From: Rhodoferax sp. AJA081-3
GTDB taxonomy: Bacteria; Pseudomonadota; Gammaproteobacteria; Burkholderiales; Burkholderiaceae_C
NCBI RefSeq assembly: GCF_017798165.1
Contig: NZ_CP059068.1
Coordinates: forward strand, 3,968,001 to 4,032,000
Length of the DNA: 64,000 nucleotides
Direction: 5' to 3'
Shown: piece after piece, positions 16,940 through 25,993 of the stretch
Layout: every line of letters starts with the position of its first letter
Numbering within the stretch: position 1 is the stretch's first letter
Made by a program: the position numbers and the translations under genes
The notes under the pieces: model-generated
The model's input: only the letters and a program-made list of their open reading frames with translations
Databases searched by the model: none
What the model was told of the DNA's origin: nothing

Positions 16940-18112
16940 ATGCAATTCACCCACGAACACCACGAAATCCAGAAAACCCTGAAGCGCTTTATCGACGCCG
17001 AGATCAACCCCCATGTCGACGAATGGGAGGCCGCCGAGCAGTTCCCAGCGCATGAGGTCTTCAAGAAGCTGGGCAACCTGGGCCTCTTGGGCCTGACCAA
17101 ACCCGAGGCCTATGGCGGCGCGGGGCTGGACTATTCCTACGGCATGGCCATGGCGGAAGCGTTGGGCCATATCGACTGCGGCGGTGTGCCCATGGCCGTT
17201 GGTGTTCAGACCGATATGTGCACACCCGCACTGGCGCGTTTTGGCAGTGAAGAGTTGAAAAAAGAGTTTCTGGTTCCGGCCATTGCCGGTGACACCGTGG
17301 GCTGCATTGGTGTCAGCGAGCCGGGCGCTGGAAGCGATGTGTCGGCCATCACATCCAAAGCCCGCAAGGACGGCGGCGACTATGTGATCACCGGCCAGAA
17401 GATGTGGATCACCAACAGCCTGCAGGCCGACTGGATGTGCATGCTGGTCAACACCGGCGACGGGCCCGCACACAAGAACAAAAGCCTGGTCATGGTCCCC
17501 ATGCGCGAGAACGGCAAGCTGCGCAAGGGCATTGAAGTGGCGCAGAAGATCAAGAAGATCGGCATGCACTCCAGCGACACCGGTCTGATCTATTTTGATG
17601 AGGTGCGGGTGCCCCAACGCAACCTGATCGGCCAGGAGGGCGCAGGTTTTGTCTACCAGATGCAGCAGTTCCAGGAAGAGCGGCTGTGGTGCGCGGCCAG
17701 TGGTTTGCAGAGCCTGAACAACTGCATCCAGTGGACGGTGGAGTGGGCACAAGAGCGCAAGATGTTTGGCGCCACGCTGGCCGACCAACAGTGGGTGCAG
17801 TTCCGGCTTGCCGAAATGAAAACCGAGGTGGAGGCTCTGCGCGCGTTGACCTACCGCGCCTGCGAGTTGTATGTCAGTGGGCAGGATGTGCTGGAGTTGG
17901 CCTCCATGGCCAAGTTAAAGGCCGGGCGGTTGAACCGCATCGTGGCCGACGGCTGCCTCCAGTTCTGGGGCGGCATGGGTTACACGTGGGAGAACAAGGT
18001 GGCACGCCTGTTTCGCGATGGACGCCTGGGCTCCATTGGCGGTGGTGCGGACGAAGTCATGATGGGCATCATCGCCAAGACCATGGGCGTTGCCAAACGC
18101 AAGACGGTATGA
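16940..18112 (+). CDS. acyl-CoA dehydrogenase (first of pair)
   Basis: A 390-residue flavin acyl-CoA dehydrogenase that would introduce the alpha-beta double bond of an acyl-CoA and pass electrons to ETF. Visible are GVSEPGAGSDVSAI (FAD/substrate loop), KMWITNSLQADWM, RKMFGATLADQQ and the C-terminal QFWGGMGYTWENKVARLFRD. The catalytic base of many members is a Glu near residue 370, but here the local phrase is GSIGGGADEVMMGI, the usual position for the GGADE motif. Its stop overlaps the next start by 4 bases (ATGA), so the two dehydrogenases are translationally coupled. Confidence 0.92.
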   Translation: MQFTHEHHEIQKTLKRFIDAEINPHVDEWEAAEQFPAHEVFKKLGNLGLLGLTKPEAYGGAGLDYSYGMAMAEALGHIDCGGVPMAVGVQTDMCTPALARFGSEELKKEFLVPAIAGDTVGCIGVSEPGAGSDVSAITSKARKDGGDYVITGQKMWITNSLQADWMCMLVNTGDGPAHKNKSLVMVPMRENGKLRKGIEVAQKIKKIGMHSSDTGLIYFDEVRVPQRNLIGQEGAGFVYQMQQFQEERLWCAASGLQSLNNCIQWTVEWAQERKMFGATLADQQWVQFRLAEMKTEVEALRALTYRACELYVSGQDVLELASMAKLKAGRLNRIVADGCLQFWGGMGYTWENKVARLFRDGRLGSIGGGADEVMMGIIAKTMGVAKRKTV

Positions 18113-19284
18113 GCGAGCTTGATATTCGCGCGGAAGACATTGCGGCTGTGGAAGACGGCGTGCGCCGCTTTGTGCAGACCGAGGTCAAGCCACATCTGGA
18201 AGTCTGGGAAGAGGCTGGTGAATTCCCCCTCAGCCTATACCAGCGCGCTGCTGATCTCGGATGGCTTGCCATGGGATACCCAGAGCAGTTCGGCGGCACT
18301 CCCGCACCCTGGAGCCTGCGCAACGCAATGACCATTGCCCTGGCCCGCTATGGCGGCAGCGGTGGACTGATGGCCAGCCTGTTCAGCCACAACATTGGTC
18401 TGCCGCCCGTGGTGCGCCATGGCAGTGCAACCTTGCAGCAACAAGTCATTCCCGATGTGTTGGCCGGCAAGAAGATTTCGGCGCTGGCCATTACCGAGCC
18501 CGGAGGCGGAACCGATGTGTCTGCACTCAAGACCACGGCACGCCGTGAGGGAGGCGAATACGTCGTCGACGGCGAGAAGGTGTTCATCACCTCCGGCGTG
18601 CGCGCCGACTGGTTGACCGTGGCCGTGCGTACCGACCTGCAAAACAAGGGGCCTATGGGCATATCCATGCTGATGGTGCCGGGTGATTCGGTGGGGCTGA
18701 GCAGAAGCCCGCTCAAGAAAATGGGATGGTTGTGTTCGGACACAGCGCAGATCCGTTTCGACGGTGTGCGGGTGCCGGTGGGCAACCTGGTGGGCGAAGA
18801 GGGTTCGGGCTTCAAGATCATTCTGACCAATTTCAATGGTGAACGCCTGTCCATGGCAGCCATGGCCCTGGGTTTTGCCGAGTGTTGTTATGACGAAGCC
18901 TTGGCCTGGGCGCAGCAGCGCAAGACCTTTGGCACCGCGCTGGTGGACCACCAGGTGATACGCCATAAGCTGATGGACATGAAGATGCGTATTGAGTCCA
19001 CCCGTGCTTGGTTGAACGCGGTGTCGGCCCGCGCGGATGCGGGCGACCGGGGTGACAAGTCCGCCAAGGGCGCCGAATGGGTGGCGCAGGTTTGCCTGCT
19101 GAAGAACCACGCCACCCAGACCATGCAGTTCTGCGCCGACCAGGGGGTGCAGATTCTGGGTGGTATGGGCTTTATGCGCGGCACGGCCAGTGAACGTATC
19201 TACCGCGAGGTCAAGGTCATGATGATTGGTGGTGGTGCCGAAGAGATCATGAAAGAGTTGGCCTCGCGTCAGCTGGGTATTTGA
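18109..19284 (+). CDS. acyl-CoA dehydrogenase (second of pair)
   Basis: A 391-residue acyl-CoA dehydrogenase. The start ATG at 18109 overlaps the previous stop (ATGA). Motifs are AITEPGGGTDVSALKTTARR, KVFITSGVRADW, RKTFGTALVDHQ and GVQILGGMGFMRGTASERIY, with GGGAEEIMKEL at the end. The frame is open far upstream, but that part is the shadow of the first dehydrogenase. Two different acyl-CoA dehydrogenases in one operon suggest steps on related substrates, for example branched or terpenoid acyl-CoAs, but the exact chain cannot be told. Confidence 0.92.
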   Translation: MSELDIRAEDIAAVEDGVRRFVQTEVKPHLEVWEEAGEFPLSLYQRAADLGWLAMGYPEQFGGTPAPWSLRNAMTIALARYGGSGGLMASLFSHNIGLPPVVRHGSATLQQQVIPDVLAGKKISALAITEPGGGTDVSALKTTARREGGEYVVDGEKVFITSGVRADWLTVAVRTDLQNKGPMGISMLMVPGDSVGLSRSPLKKMGWLCSDTAQIRFDGVRVPVGNLVGEEGSGFKIILTNFNGERLSMAAMALGFAECCYDEALAWAQQRKTFGTALVDHQVIRHKLMDMKMRIESTRAWLNAVSARADAGDRGDKSAKGAEWVAQVCLLKNHATQTMQFCADQGVQILGGMGFMRGTASERIYREVKVMMIGGGAEEIMKELASRQLGI

Positions 19285-19293
19285 TACTGCACC

Positions 19294-19791
19294 ATGCCTA
19301 AATCTCCCCACACTGCCAGTACAACAGCACCCGTGGAATTCGAACCCGAATTCCTGCAGGGCCTGACCCGCATCTTTGAAGAGTCCATCGTCTTCAACAA
19401 GGTGCTGGGCCTGAAGATCGCGTCCATCAAACCCGAACAGGTGGTGGCCCATATTGCGATGAAGCCCGAGCTGGTCGGGCACTACAGCTTTAACCGCATC
19501 CACGGGGGTGTCATCAGCGCGGGGTTGGACGCCATGGGCGGCCTGGCGGTAATGGCGGCCATTGGTGCGCGCCACATGGACGAGGCACCGCTGCAGCGTC
19601 TGCACCGCTTCAGCAAGCTGGGCACCATAGACCTGCGCATCGATTACCTGCGACCAGGTATTGGTGAAAGTTTTGAACTGCGCGCCGAAGTCATGCGCCT
19701 GGGCTCGCGCGTGGCGTCCACCCGTATGGAGTTTCTCGGGGCCGACGGCAAGCTGCTGTCCACGGGTGCAGGGGCCTACATCGTTTCCTGA
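19294..19791 (+). CDS. hotdog-fold thioesterase (PaaI/YigI-like)
   Basis: A 165-residue single-domain hotdog protein. HGGVISAGLDAMGGLAVMAA in the central helix is the characteristic PaaI/YigI-type segment, and TIDLRIDYLRPGIGESFELR is the following strand. It would hydrolyse acyl-CoA thioesters, releasing CoA when intermediates build up. It starts 9 bases after the second dehydrogenase and is probably part of the same transcript. Substrate chain length is unknown. Confidence 0.88.
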   Translation: MPKSPHTASTTAPVEFEPEFLQGLTRIFEESIVFNKVLGLKIASIKPEQVVAHIAMKPELVGHYSFNRIHGGVISAGLDAMGGLAVMAAIGARHMDEAPLQRLHRFSKLGTIDLRIDYLRPGIGESFELRAEVMRLGSRVASTRMEFLGADGKLLSTGAGAYIVS

Positions 19792-19838
19792 TACAAACGG
19801 GGTTTTCTGCCCAGGCCGCACTTGCGGAACCTTTCACC

Positions 19839-20369
19839 ATGTCCATCACTGTTCGCCGCGCCAGCGTGCAAGACGCTGCAGCTTATGCCCGCATCATGGG
19901 GGACCCCAGTGTCTACCCGGGCCTGATGCAAATGCCTTATGCCAATGAGGAGCTGTGGCGCACGCGCCTGGCCGATACCAATGCACCCGGCAAGACCGAC
20001 CTGCTGCTGGTCGCCGAGTTGGACGGTACCGTGGTGGGCACGGCCGGGCTGCACCCGGCGGGGGCATCCCAACGCCGGCGCCACGCGCTGATGCTGGGTA
20101 TCTCTGTGGTGGCCGATGCCCAGGGCCGGGGTGTGGGCAGTGCGCTGATGCAAGCCCTGTGCGACTACTCCGACCGCTGGGTGGGGGCATTGCGCCTGGA
20201 GCTGAGTGTGTACACCGACAATGCCCGCGCCATCGGGTTGTACAAAAAATTCGGCTTCGAAATCGAAGGCACGATGCGGGGCTACGCCCTGCGCGACGGC
20301 CAGTTCACCGACACCCACGCCATGGTCCGCTTCCACCCCCAACCGCCCGGCATAGCGGTGCCGGCATAA
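19839..20369 (+). CDS. GNAT family N-acetyltransferase
   Basis: A 176-residue Gcn5-type acetyltransferase. Motif A, the acetyl-CoA pyrophosphate loop, is QGRGVGSALMQAL near residue 92; the N-terminal ITVRRASVQDAAAYARIM and the C-terminal NARAIGLYKKFGFEIEGTM complete the fold. The latter phrase is typical of the RimI/L-amino-acid acyltransferase (AaaT/YhhY) subgroup. It is likely the last gene of the TetR-led run, 47 bases after the thioesterase; the functional link is unclear. Confidence 0.88.
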   Translation: MSITVRRASVQDAAAYARIMGDPSVYPGLMQMPYANEELWRTRLADTNAPGKTDLLLVAELDGTVVGTAGLHPAGASQRRRHALMLGISVVADAQGRGVGSALMQALCDYSDRWVGALRLELSVYTDNARAIGLYKKFGFEIEGTMRGYALRDGQFTDTHAMVRFHPQPPGIAVPA

Positions 20370-20494
20370 ACCGTGGCGTGGCCGCTGCACTTGTGTCCCA
20401 AAAGGCTGCGTGTAGTGGCACAAGCTGTGGAAAGAGTATTTAAACTGTGTAGCGCGCAATACCGCCAAACAGATAGTTTCCAGGGAGATTCGAA

Positions 20495-20716
20495 ATGAAA
20501 TTTGCCATCGTTTTCACCGCCTTATTGGCTTGCACCGCCCCGTTGCATGCTGCCCAGTCCTGCGAAGAACTCAAGTCCAAAGTAACTGCCAAACTCGATG
20601 GCAAAAACGTCAAGGGTTATACGTTGGAGATTGTGGCCAACGACAAGGTGGGTGACACCAAGGTGGTGGGCAGCTGCGAAGGTGGCGCCAAGAAGCTGAC
20701 CTACAGCCGCAAATAG
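20495..20716 (+). CDS. DUF1161 small periplasmic protein
   Basis: A 73-residue protein: signal peptide (residues 1-19, ending LHAAQS) and a mature domain with paired cysteines (SCEELKSKV and GSCEGGAKK) typical of DUF1161. A GGGAG-like ribosome site precedes it (about 20482). Function unknown; the two Cys may form a disulfide in the periplasm. It ends just before a bidirectional terminator. Confidence 0.85.
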   Translation: MKFAIVFTALLACTAPLHAAQSCEELKSKVTAKLDGKNVKGYTLEIVANDKVGDTKVVGSCEGGAKKLTYSRK

Positions 20717-20753
20717 CCCGCCTGCGGGTCTGCACAACGACCTGCTGCACCAG

Positions 20754-20783
20754 TAAAAAAGCCACCTTGCGGTGGCTTTTTTT
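20754..20783. terminator. bidirectional intrinsic terminator
   Basis: AAAAAA, stem GCCACC (20761-20766), loop TTGC, stem GGTGGC, then TTTTTTT. The A run and T run make it work in both directions, ending the DUF1161 gene on the plus strand and the liv operon on the minus strand. Confidence 0.9.
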
Positions 20784-20800
20784 GCGTGGGGAAGGGGAGA

Positions 20801-21991
20801 TTACTTCTTGGCAGGTGCCTTAGGTGCTGCGGTATTGCCAAAGTAGTCAGACACTGTTTTCCACTTGCCGTCTGTAATCTGCGACAGGCGCGACGCATCG
20901 TTGCCCAGGCGCTTGGTGGCGGTAAAGGTCTGGGCGGCACCGCCGAAGAAGTCGGGCTCAATGGTCAGGTTGTCCATCACCTTGATGAAGCTGTCGGTGC
21001 TGAGGTTTTTACCCGCACGACCGGCTGCTGTCGCAAAACTGGTGATGATGGTGTAGCCATAAACCGAAAACACGGTAGGGTCTTCGTTGAACTTGGTCTT
21101 GTACTTGTTGGCCCAGAAACGGATGGGGGGCGATTGTTCATCCGTGTAGGGGTTTTGCACCGTCATGGTGGCATACAGGCCGTTCATAGCAGGCCCACCC
21201 AGCTTGTGGATCAGGTCGGTGTAGGCCGCGCTGGACCCCAGGAAGGTGGGGCTGTAACCCAGTTTGCGTGCCGTGCCGATGGCACCAATGGTCTCGCGGA
21301 TGATGGTGCCCAGCACAATCATGTCGCAACCGCTGGCCTGCATTTTGGAGATCTGTGAAGAGAAGTCGGTCGCGCCGCGTTTGTAGGATGTCTTTTCGGC
21401 AAACTCCATGCCCACGGTCTTCAGGCCTTCTTCGCCACCACGCAGCACTTCCAGGCCAAAGTCGTCATCCTGGTACATGGTGCAGACCTTCTTGGCGCCT
21501 TTTTCTTTCACCAGCTTGGGCACCGCATTGCGCATCTGGTCAAAGTAGGTGGCGGCGTAGGAGTATTTGAGCTTGTGGAAGGGCTCATACATTTCACGGG
21601 CGGCCGTGATAGGGAAGAAGTTGATGACGTTTTTCTCGAACTGCACGGGCATGGCGGCCATGTTCTGTGCCGTGCCGATGTGGCCCACCATCATGAAAAT
21701 CTTGTCCTGGTTGACCAGCTTTTGCGCCGCCAGCACGGCCTTCTTGGGGTCGTAGGCCGAATCTTCCACAATGATCTTGAGCTTGCGGCCGTTGATGCCG
21801 CCCTGCTCGTTGATTTCGTCCACCGCGAGCAACATGCCCAGGCGGGCCTGTTTGCCAAAGCCCGCAATGGGGCCCGACAAATCCTGGATAGAGCCCAGCA
21901 ATATTTCATCTTTGCTGACGCCTTGGGACGCATGGGCCGTGGTGGCCGCGATGGCCAGTGTCGCAAGGGCTAGGGCAGTCTTGATATGCAT
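20801..21991 (-). CDS. branched-chain amino acid-type ABC transporter substrate-binding protein (second)
   Basis: A 396-residue periplasmic type 1 binding protein (LivK/Peripla_BP_6). Residues 1-21 are a signal peptide (ending ATTAHA), followed by QGVSKDEILLGSIQDLSGP, the standard first strand. It is the last gene of the minus-strand liv operon and clearly paralogous to the next upstream gene (shared AQKLVNQDKIFMMVGHIGTA, SKMQASGCDMIVLGTIIRET). The pair probably widens the ligand range of one permease. The ligand, an amino acid, aromatic acid or short acyl compound, is not determinable. A terminator follows at 20754-20783. Confidence 0.9.
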   Translation of the reverse strand: MHIKTALALATLAIAATTAHASQGVSKDEILLGSIQDLSGPIAGFGKQARLGMLLAVDEINEQGGINGRKLKIIVEDSAYDPKKAVLAAQKLVNQDKIFMMVGHIGTAQNMAAMPVQFEKNVINFFPITAAREMYEPFHKLKYSYAATYFDQMRNAVPKLVKEKGAKKVCTMYQDDDFGLEVLRGGEEGLKTVGMEFAEKTSYKRGATDFSSQISKMQASGCDMIVLGTIIRETIGAIGTARKLGYSPTFLGSSAAYTDLIHKLGGPAMNGLYATMTVQNPYTDEQSPPIRFWANKYKTKFNEDPTVFSVYGYTIITSFATAAGRAGKNLSTDSFIKVMDNLTIEPDFFGGAAQTFTATKRLGNDASRLSQITDGKWKTVSDYFGNTAAPKAPAKK

Positions 21992-22038
21992 ACGGAGTCT
22001 CCTGTTAAAACGTGGTGGACAGTGGGGTATTGCAGTGT

Positions 22039-23199
22039 TTACTTGTTGGCGTAATCGATGACAACCTTCCAGCGGCCGTCCTGAATCTGCGACAGCCGCG
22101 ATTCATCACTGCCCAGTCGCCGGGTGGGTGTGAATTTCAATGCAGGCGCGCCAAACATGTCGGCTGGAATCTTGGTGACTTCCATGGCGCGGATGAATTT
22201 GGAGGTGTTGGGGCGTTCACCGGCGTCACGCATGGCATTGGCAAACACTTGGATGGTGGTGTAACCAAACACGGAAATGACGGAGGGGTCTTCGTTGAAC
22301 TGGGTCCTGTACTTGGTGGCCCAGCGGCGCACAGGTTGTGACGCGTCATCCACGTAGGGGAACTGCGCAGTCATGGTGGCATAAAACCCCTCCATGCCCT
22401 TGCCGCCCAGCTTGTGGATGATGTCGGTATAAGACGCGCTGGAGCCCAGGAACAAGGGGTTGTAGCCCATCTTGCGGGCCGTGCCGATGGTGCCAATGGT
22501 TTCGCGGATGATGGTGCCCAACACCACCAGCTCACAGCCACTGGCCTGCATTTTGGCGACCTGGGACGAAAAATCGGTGGAGCCGCGCTTGAACGAGGCC
22601 TTGTCGGTGAGTGTCAGTTTGACGGCCTTGAGAGCCTCTTCCGTACCTTGCAGGACCTCTTGGCCAAAGTCGTCGTCCTGGTAGATGGAGCAGACCTTGG
22701 TCACATTCTTCTGGCGGATGAGCTTGGGCAGCGAGGAGTGGATCTGCTCGAAGTAGGTGGGCGCCACCGAGAACTTGAGCCGGTGGAAGGGCTCGTACAT
22801 GGAGCGCGCGGCGGTCAAGGGGAAGAAGTTGATGACGTCTTTCTCAAACTGCACCGGCATGGCCGCTTCGTTTTGAGCGGTGCCGATGTGGCCCAGCATC
22901 ATGAAAATCTTGTCCTGGTTGACCAGCTTCTGGGCCGCCAGAATAGCCTTCTTGGGGTCGTAGCCCGAGTCTTCGACCAGCAGCTTGATCTTGCGGCCGT
23001 GTATGCCGCCCAGCTCGTTGATCTCTTCAATGGCCATTTGCATGCCGGCGCGTGCCTGCTTGCCGTAACCGGCCAGCGGGCCCGACAAATCCTGGATGGT
23101 GCCGATCAGGATCTCGTTCTTGCTGATGCCCTGCTGGGCATTGGCCATGCCTGCGCACAGGGTGAGCGCCGTTACGGCGAGGGTGGTTGTGAATTTCAT
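22039..23199 (-). CDS. branched-chain amino acid-type ABC transporter substrate-binding protein (first)
   Basis: A 386-residue periplasmic binding protein with a signal peptide (ending GMANA) and the mature start QQGISKNEILIGTIQDLSGP. Same fold and many identical blocks as the downstream paralogue (GHIGTAQNEAAMPVQFEKDV; LGTIIRETIGTIGTARKMGY). It is 41 bases downstream of the acyl-CoA ligase and belongs to the same operon. The paralogues differ mainly in mid-protein loops that line the ligand cleft, so they may bind related ligands. Confidence 0.9.
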   Translation of the reverse strand: MKFTTTLAVTALTLCAGMANAQQGISKNEILIGTIQDLSGPLAGYGKQARAGMQMAIEEINELGGIHGRKIKLLVEDSGYDPKKAILAAQKLVNQDKIFMMLGHIGTAQNEAAMPVQFEKDVINFFPLTAARSMYEPFHRLKFSVAPTYFEQIHSSLPKLIRQKNVTKVCSIYQDDDFGQEVLQGTEEALKAVKLTLTDKASFKRGSTDFSSQVAKMQASGCELVVLGTIIRETIGTIGTARKMGYNPLFLGSSASYTDIIHKLGGKGMEGFYATMTAQFPYVDDASQPVRRWATKYRTQFNEDPSVISVFGYTTIQVFANAMRDAGERPNTSKFIRAMEVTKIPADMFGAPALKFTPTRRLGSDESRLSQIQDGRWKVVIDYANK

Positions 23200-23240
23200 G
23201 TTTGTACTTTTAAGTGTTGGTGGAAAGGATTGAGTTCTTC

Positions 23241-25097
23241 TCAGTGGTACATGGCGTCAATTTGCGCGGCATACTTTTTTTCCACCAGCTTGCGTTTGAG
23301 CTTCATGGTGGGGGTGAGTTCCTCGTCTTCGGCCGTGAGCTGGGTTTCCAGCAGGAAAAACTTTTTGAGCTGTTCAACCCGCGCAAACTTTTGGTTCACC
23401 CGGTCCAGTTCGGCCTGGATCAGTGACTGCACCTCGTGCGACTGTGTGAGCGAGGCATAGTTGCCAAACGGCACATCGGCGTCCTGCGCGAATTTCTCCA
23501 CGTTCTCCTGGTCAATCATGATGATCACGGTCAGGTAGGGCCGCTTGTCGCCAATGACCACGGCGTCGGTGATGTAGGGTGAGAACTTGAGGTCGTTTTC
23601 CAGCTCGCTGGGGGTCACGTTTTTGCCGCCCGCGGTGATGATGATGTCGTTCATGCGGTCAGTGATGCGGAAGAATCCGTCCGCGTCCACCACGCCCACG
23701 TCACCGGTGTGAAGCCAGCCGTCTTTGTCTATGGTCTGGGCCGTCTTCTCGGGCAGGTTCAGGTAACCGGCGAACACGTTTTTGCCGCGGACCAGGATCT
23801 CGCCGGTCGCAGGGTCCAACCGGACTTCGTTGTAACCCGCTGCAGGGCCAATGGAGCCGGGTTTCATTTTGTTGGCGGGTATACCGGTCGATGCGCCGCA
23901 TGTCTCGGTCATGCCCCAGACTTCCAGCATGGGAACACCCAGTGCCAGGTACCAGCGCACCAGGTCGGGCGATATGGGCGCGGCCCCCGTCACCAGGAAA
24001 CGCGCGCGGTGTATGCCGATGAGCTTGCGCACATTGTTCAGCACCAGCCACTGTGCCAGCTTGAACTGGACCTTGAGCCAGCCGCTGACCGGTTGTCCGG
24101 CCAGCACCCGGTCTGCAATACGGGTGCCCACACCAATGCCCCAGGCATACGCAGCCTGCTGCACCTTGCCAGCCTCTTTGAGCGAAATCATCACTCCGGA
24201 GTAAAACTTCTCCCACACGCGCGGCACGCCGGTGAAGACCGTGGGCGCGATCTCGCGCACGTTTTCGGGAATGGTTTCGGGGTTCTCCACAAAATTGATC
24301 TTGGCGCCGGTGTACAGCGCAAAATACTCACCGCCCATGCGTTCGGCAATGTGGCACAGCGGCAGGAAACACATGCGTTCATCGCGTGCGTCTTGTGCCA
24401 CCAGGGTGTTGTAGCCGCGCACGGTGTAGACCAGGCCTTCATGCAAATGCATCGCGCCCTTGGGTTTGCCCGTGGTGCCCGAGGTGTACACTAGGATGGC
24501 CAGATCACTGGGCTTGCACCCAGCCACCCGCTGCTCCACCGCGCCAGGGTTCTTGCTAAGGTAGTCCCGCCCTACGATGCGCAGGGTCTCCAGGCTGATG
24601 ACGCCGGGGTCATTCAGGCTGCGCAGACCGTCCATGTCAAACACCACAATCTTGCGCAACGCTGGTAACTCGGCCCGGACCGACAAGGCCTTGTCCAGCT
24701 GTTCATCGTCCTCCACAAACAGGATCGAGGTATTGGAATCCGCACACAGGTATTGCACCTGCGAAGGTGCGTCAGTAGGGTAGATGCCGCTGGAGACGCC
24801 ACCGGCAGACAACACCGCGAGATCGGCAAAAACCCAGTCCACCACGGTGTTGGCCAGAATAGAGGCGCAATCGCCCTTGGCAAATCCCAGTGACATCAAA
24901 CCGGCGGTTATCTCGCGTACCGCCTCACCGGTCTGGTCCCACGTCCAGCTGCGCCACAGGCCCAGGTGTTTTTGCCGCATCCAGATATTGGGGCCGCGTT
25001 GGGCCACGCCGTTCCAGAACAGGGCGGGTATGGTTTCGCCCTGCAGGACGATGTCGGTGCAGGGCTGTATCGAGGAGGTATCCCAGAGTTGAGTCAT
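23241..25097 (-). CDS. long-chain-type acyl-CoA ligase (AMP-binding)
   Basis: A 618-residue adenylate-forming ligase that activates a carboxylic acid to its CoA thioester. The P-loop is LVYTSGTTGKPKGAM near residue 210; YNEVRLDPATGEILVRGKNV and the hinge/A8 region (KDGWLHTGDVGVVDADGFFR, DRMNDIIITAGGKNVTPSEL) follow. Length and the N-terminal insert are those of the long-chain (FAA-like) group. It sits inside a LivFGHM operon, so the transporter may import the acid that this enzyme activates, as suggested for several Burkholderiales loci. The exact substrate is unknown. Confidence 0.9.
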   Translation of the reverse strand: MTQLWDTSSIQPCTDIVLQGETIPALFWNGVAQRGPNIWMRQKHLGLWRSWTWDQTGEAVREITAGLMSLGFAKGDCASILANTVVDWVFADLAVLSAGGVSSGIYPTDAPSQVQYLCADSNTSILFVEDDEQLDKALSVRAELPALRKIVVFDMDGLRSLNDPGVISLETLRIVGRDYLSKNPGAVEQRVAGCKPSDLAILVYTSGTTGKPKGAMHLHEGLVYTVRGYNTLVAQDARDERMCFLPLCHIAERMGGEYFALYTGAKINFVENPETIPENVREIAPTVFTGVPRVWEKFYSGVMISLKEAGKVQQAAYAWGIGVGTRIADRVLAGQPVSGWLKVQFKLAQWLVLNNVRKLIGIHRARFLVTGAAPISPDLVRWYLALGVPMLEVWGMTETCGASTGIPANKMKPGSIGPAAGYNEVRLDPATGEILVRGKNVFAGYLNLPEKTAQTIDKDGWLHTGDVGVVDADGFFRITDRMNDIIITAGGKNVTPSELENDLKFSPYITDAVVIGDKRPYLTVIIMIDQENVEKFAQDADVPFGNYASLTQSHEVQSLIQAELDRVNQKFARVEQLKKFFLLETQLTAEDEELTPTMKLKRKLVEKKYAAQIDAMYH

Positions 25098-25116
25098 TCG
25101 AGTGTCCTAATAATTT

Positions 25117-25192
25117 GCCGCCGGGCCGCCCCAAGGCAAATTGGCCCCCTTTGGGGGGCAGCGACCCGCGTAGCGGTGGAGCGTGGGGGCCA
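25117..25192 (-). repeat. GC-rich gene-end hairpin repeat, copy A
   Basis: Read on the minus strand: GGCCCCCACGCTCCACCGCT, ACGCGGGTCGCTGCCCCCCA, AAGGGGGCC, then TTGGGGCGGCCCGGCGGC. The CCCCCC/GGGGG core makes a strong hairpin. It lies between livF and the acyl-CoA ligase within the operon. Confidence 0.75.
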
Positions 25193-25195
25193 CAT

Positions 25196-25993
25196 TCATC
25201 TCCAGGTTTTCTTTTTCTTCCAGCGCCGCTCGCCGCGCACACCGTCTTCCTTCAGGCCCAGGTAGAACTCCTTGATGTCGTCCTTCTCCCGCAGATGGGC
25301 GCAGGTGTCTTCCATGACGATGCGGCCGTTTTCCAGCACGTAGCCATAGTCGGATGCGTTGAGCGCCATGTTTGCGTTTTGCTCGACCAGCAAAATGGTG
25401 GTGCCGCGTTCGCGGTTGATACGCACCACAATTTCAAAAATCTCCTTGGTCAGCTTGGGTGACAAACCCAGGCTGGGTTCGTCCAGCAGGATCAGGTCCG
25501 GGTTGGCCATCAACGCGCGGGATATGGCCAGCATTTGCTGTTGCCCGCCGGAGAGCAAACCGGCATCCTGGTTGGCGCGCTCTTTCAGGATGGGGAAATA
25601 CGCAAACACGGTTTCCATGTCGCGCGCCACCCCATCGCGGTCCGAGCGAGTGTAGGCACCCATCAGCAGGTTGTCATGCACGCTGAGCAGGGGGAATACT
25701 TCGCGCCCCTCGGGCACATGGCTCAGGCCCTGTTGCACGATGATGGCCGGGTCTTTGGCGGTGATGTCTTCACCCTTGAACTCGATAGAACCCTTGCGCG
25801 GATCGATGATGCCGGAGATGGTTTTCAGAATCGTGGTCTTGCCGGCGCCGTTGGAGCCCAGCACGGTGGCAATCTCGCTGCGGCGCACCTGCAGGCTGAC
25901 GCCGCGTATGGCCTTGATGGGGCCATAGGCACTTTCCACATTCAGCAGTTTGAGCACCGGGAGGTCGCTGATGGCAGGTGGCAAGGTGCTCAC
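25196..25993 (-). CDS. livF: branched-chain amino acid-type ABC transporter ATP-binding protein LivF
   Basis: A 265-residue ABC ATPase. Walker A is GSNGAGKTT near residue 49, the signature LSGGQQQMLAISRALM, and Walker B DLILLDEP. The sequence matches LivF by N-terminal context (LKLLNVESAYGPIKAIRGVS) and the C-terminal VLENGRIVMEDT. The start is GTG at 25993, with GGAGG at 26001-26005, a strong ribosome site. The last residues (GERRWKKKKTWR) are a basic tail near the repeat copy A. It energises the LivHM permease with LivG. Its first 224 bases are overlapped by the readthrough frame of livG. Confidence 0.92.
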   Translation of the reverse strand: MSTLPPAISDLPVLKLLNVESAYGPIKAIRGVSLQVRRSEIATVLGSNGAGKTTILKTISGIIDPRKGSIEFKGEDITAKDPAIIVQQGLSHVPEGREVFPLLSVHDNLLMGAYTRSDRDGVARDMETVFAYFPILKERANQDAGLLSGGQQQMLAISRALMANPDLILLDEPSLGLSPKLTKEIFEIVVRINRERGTTILLVEQNANMALNASDYGYVLENGRIVMEDTCAHLREKDDIKEFYLGLKEDGVRGERRWKKKKTWR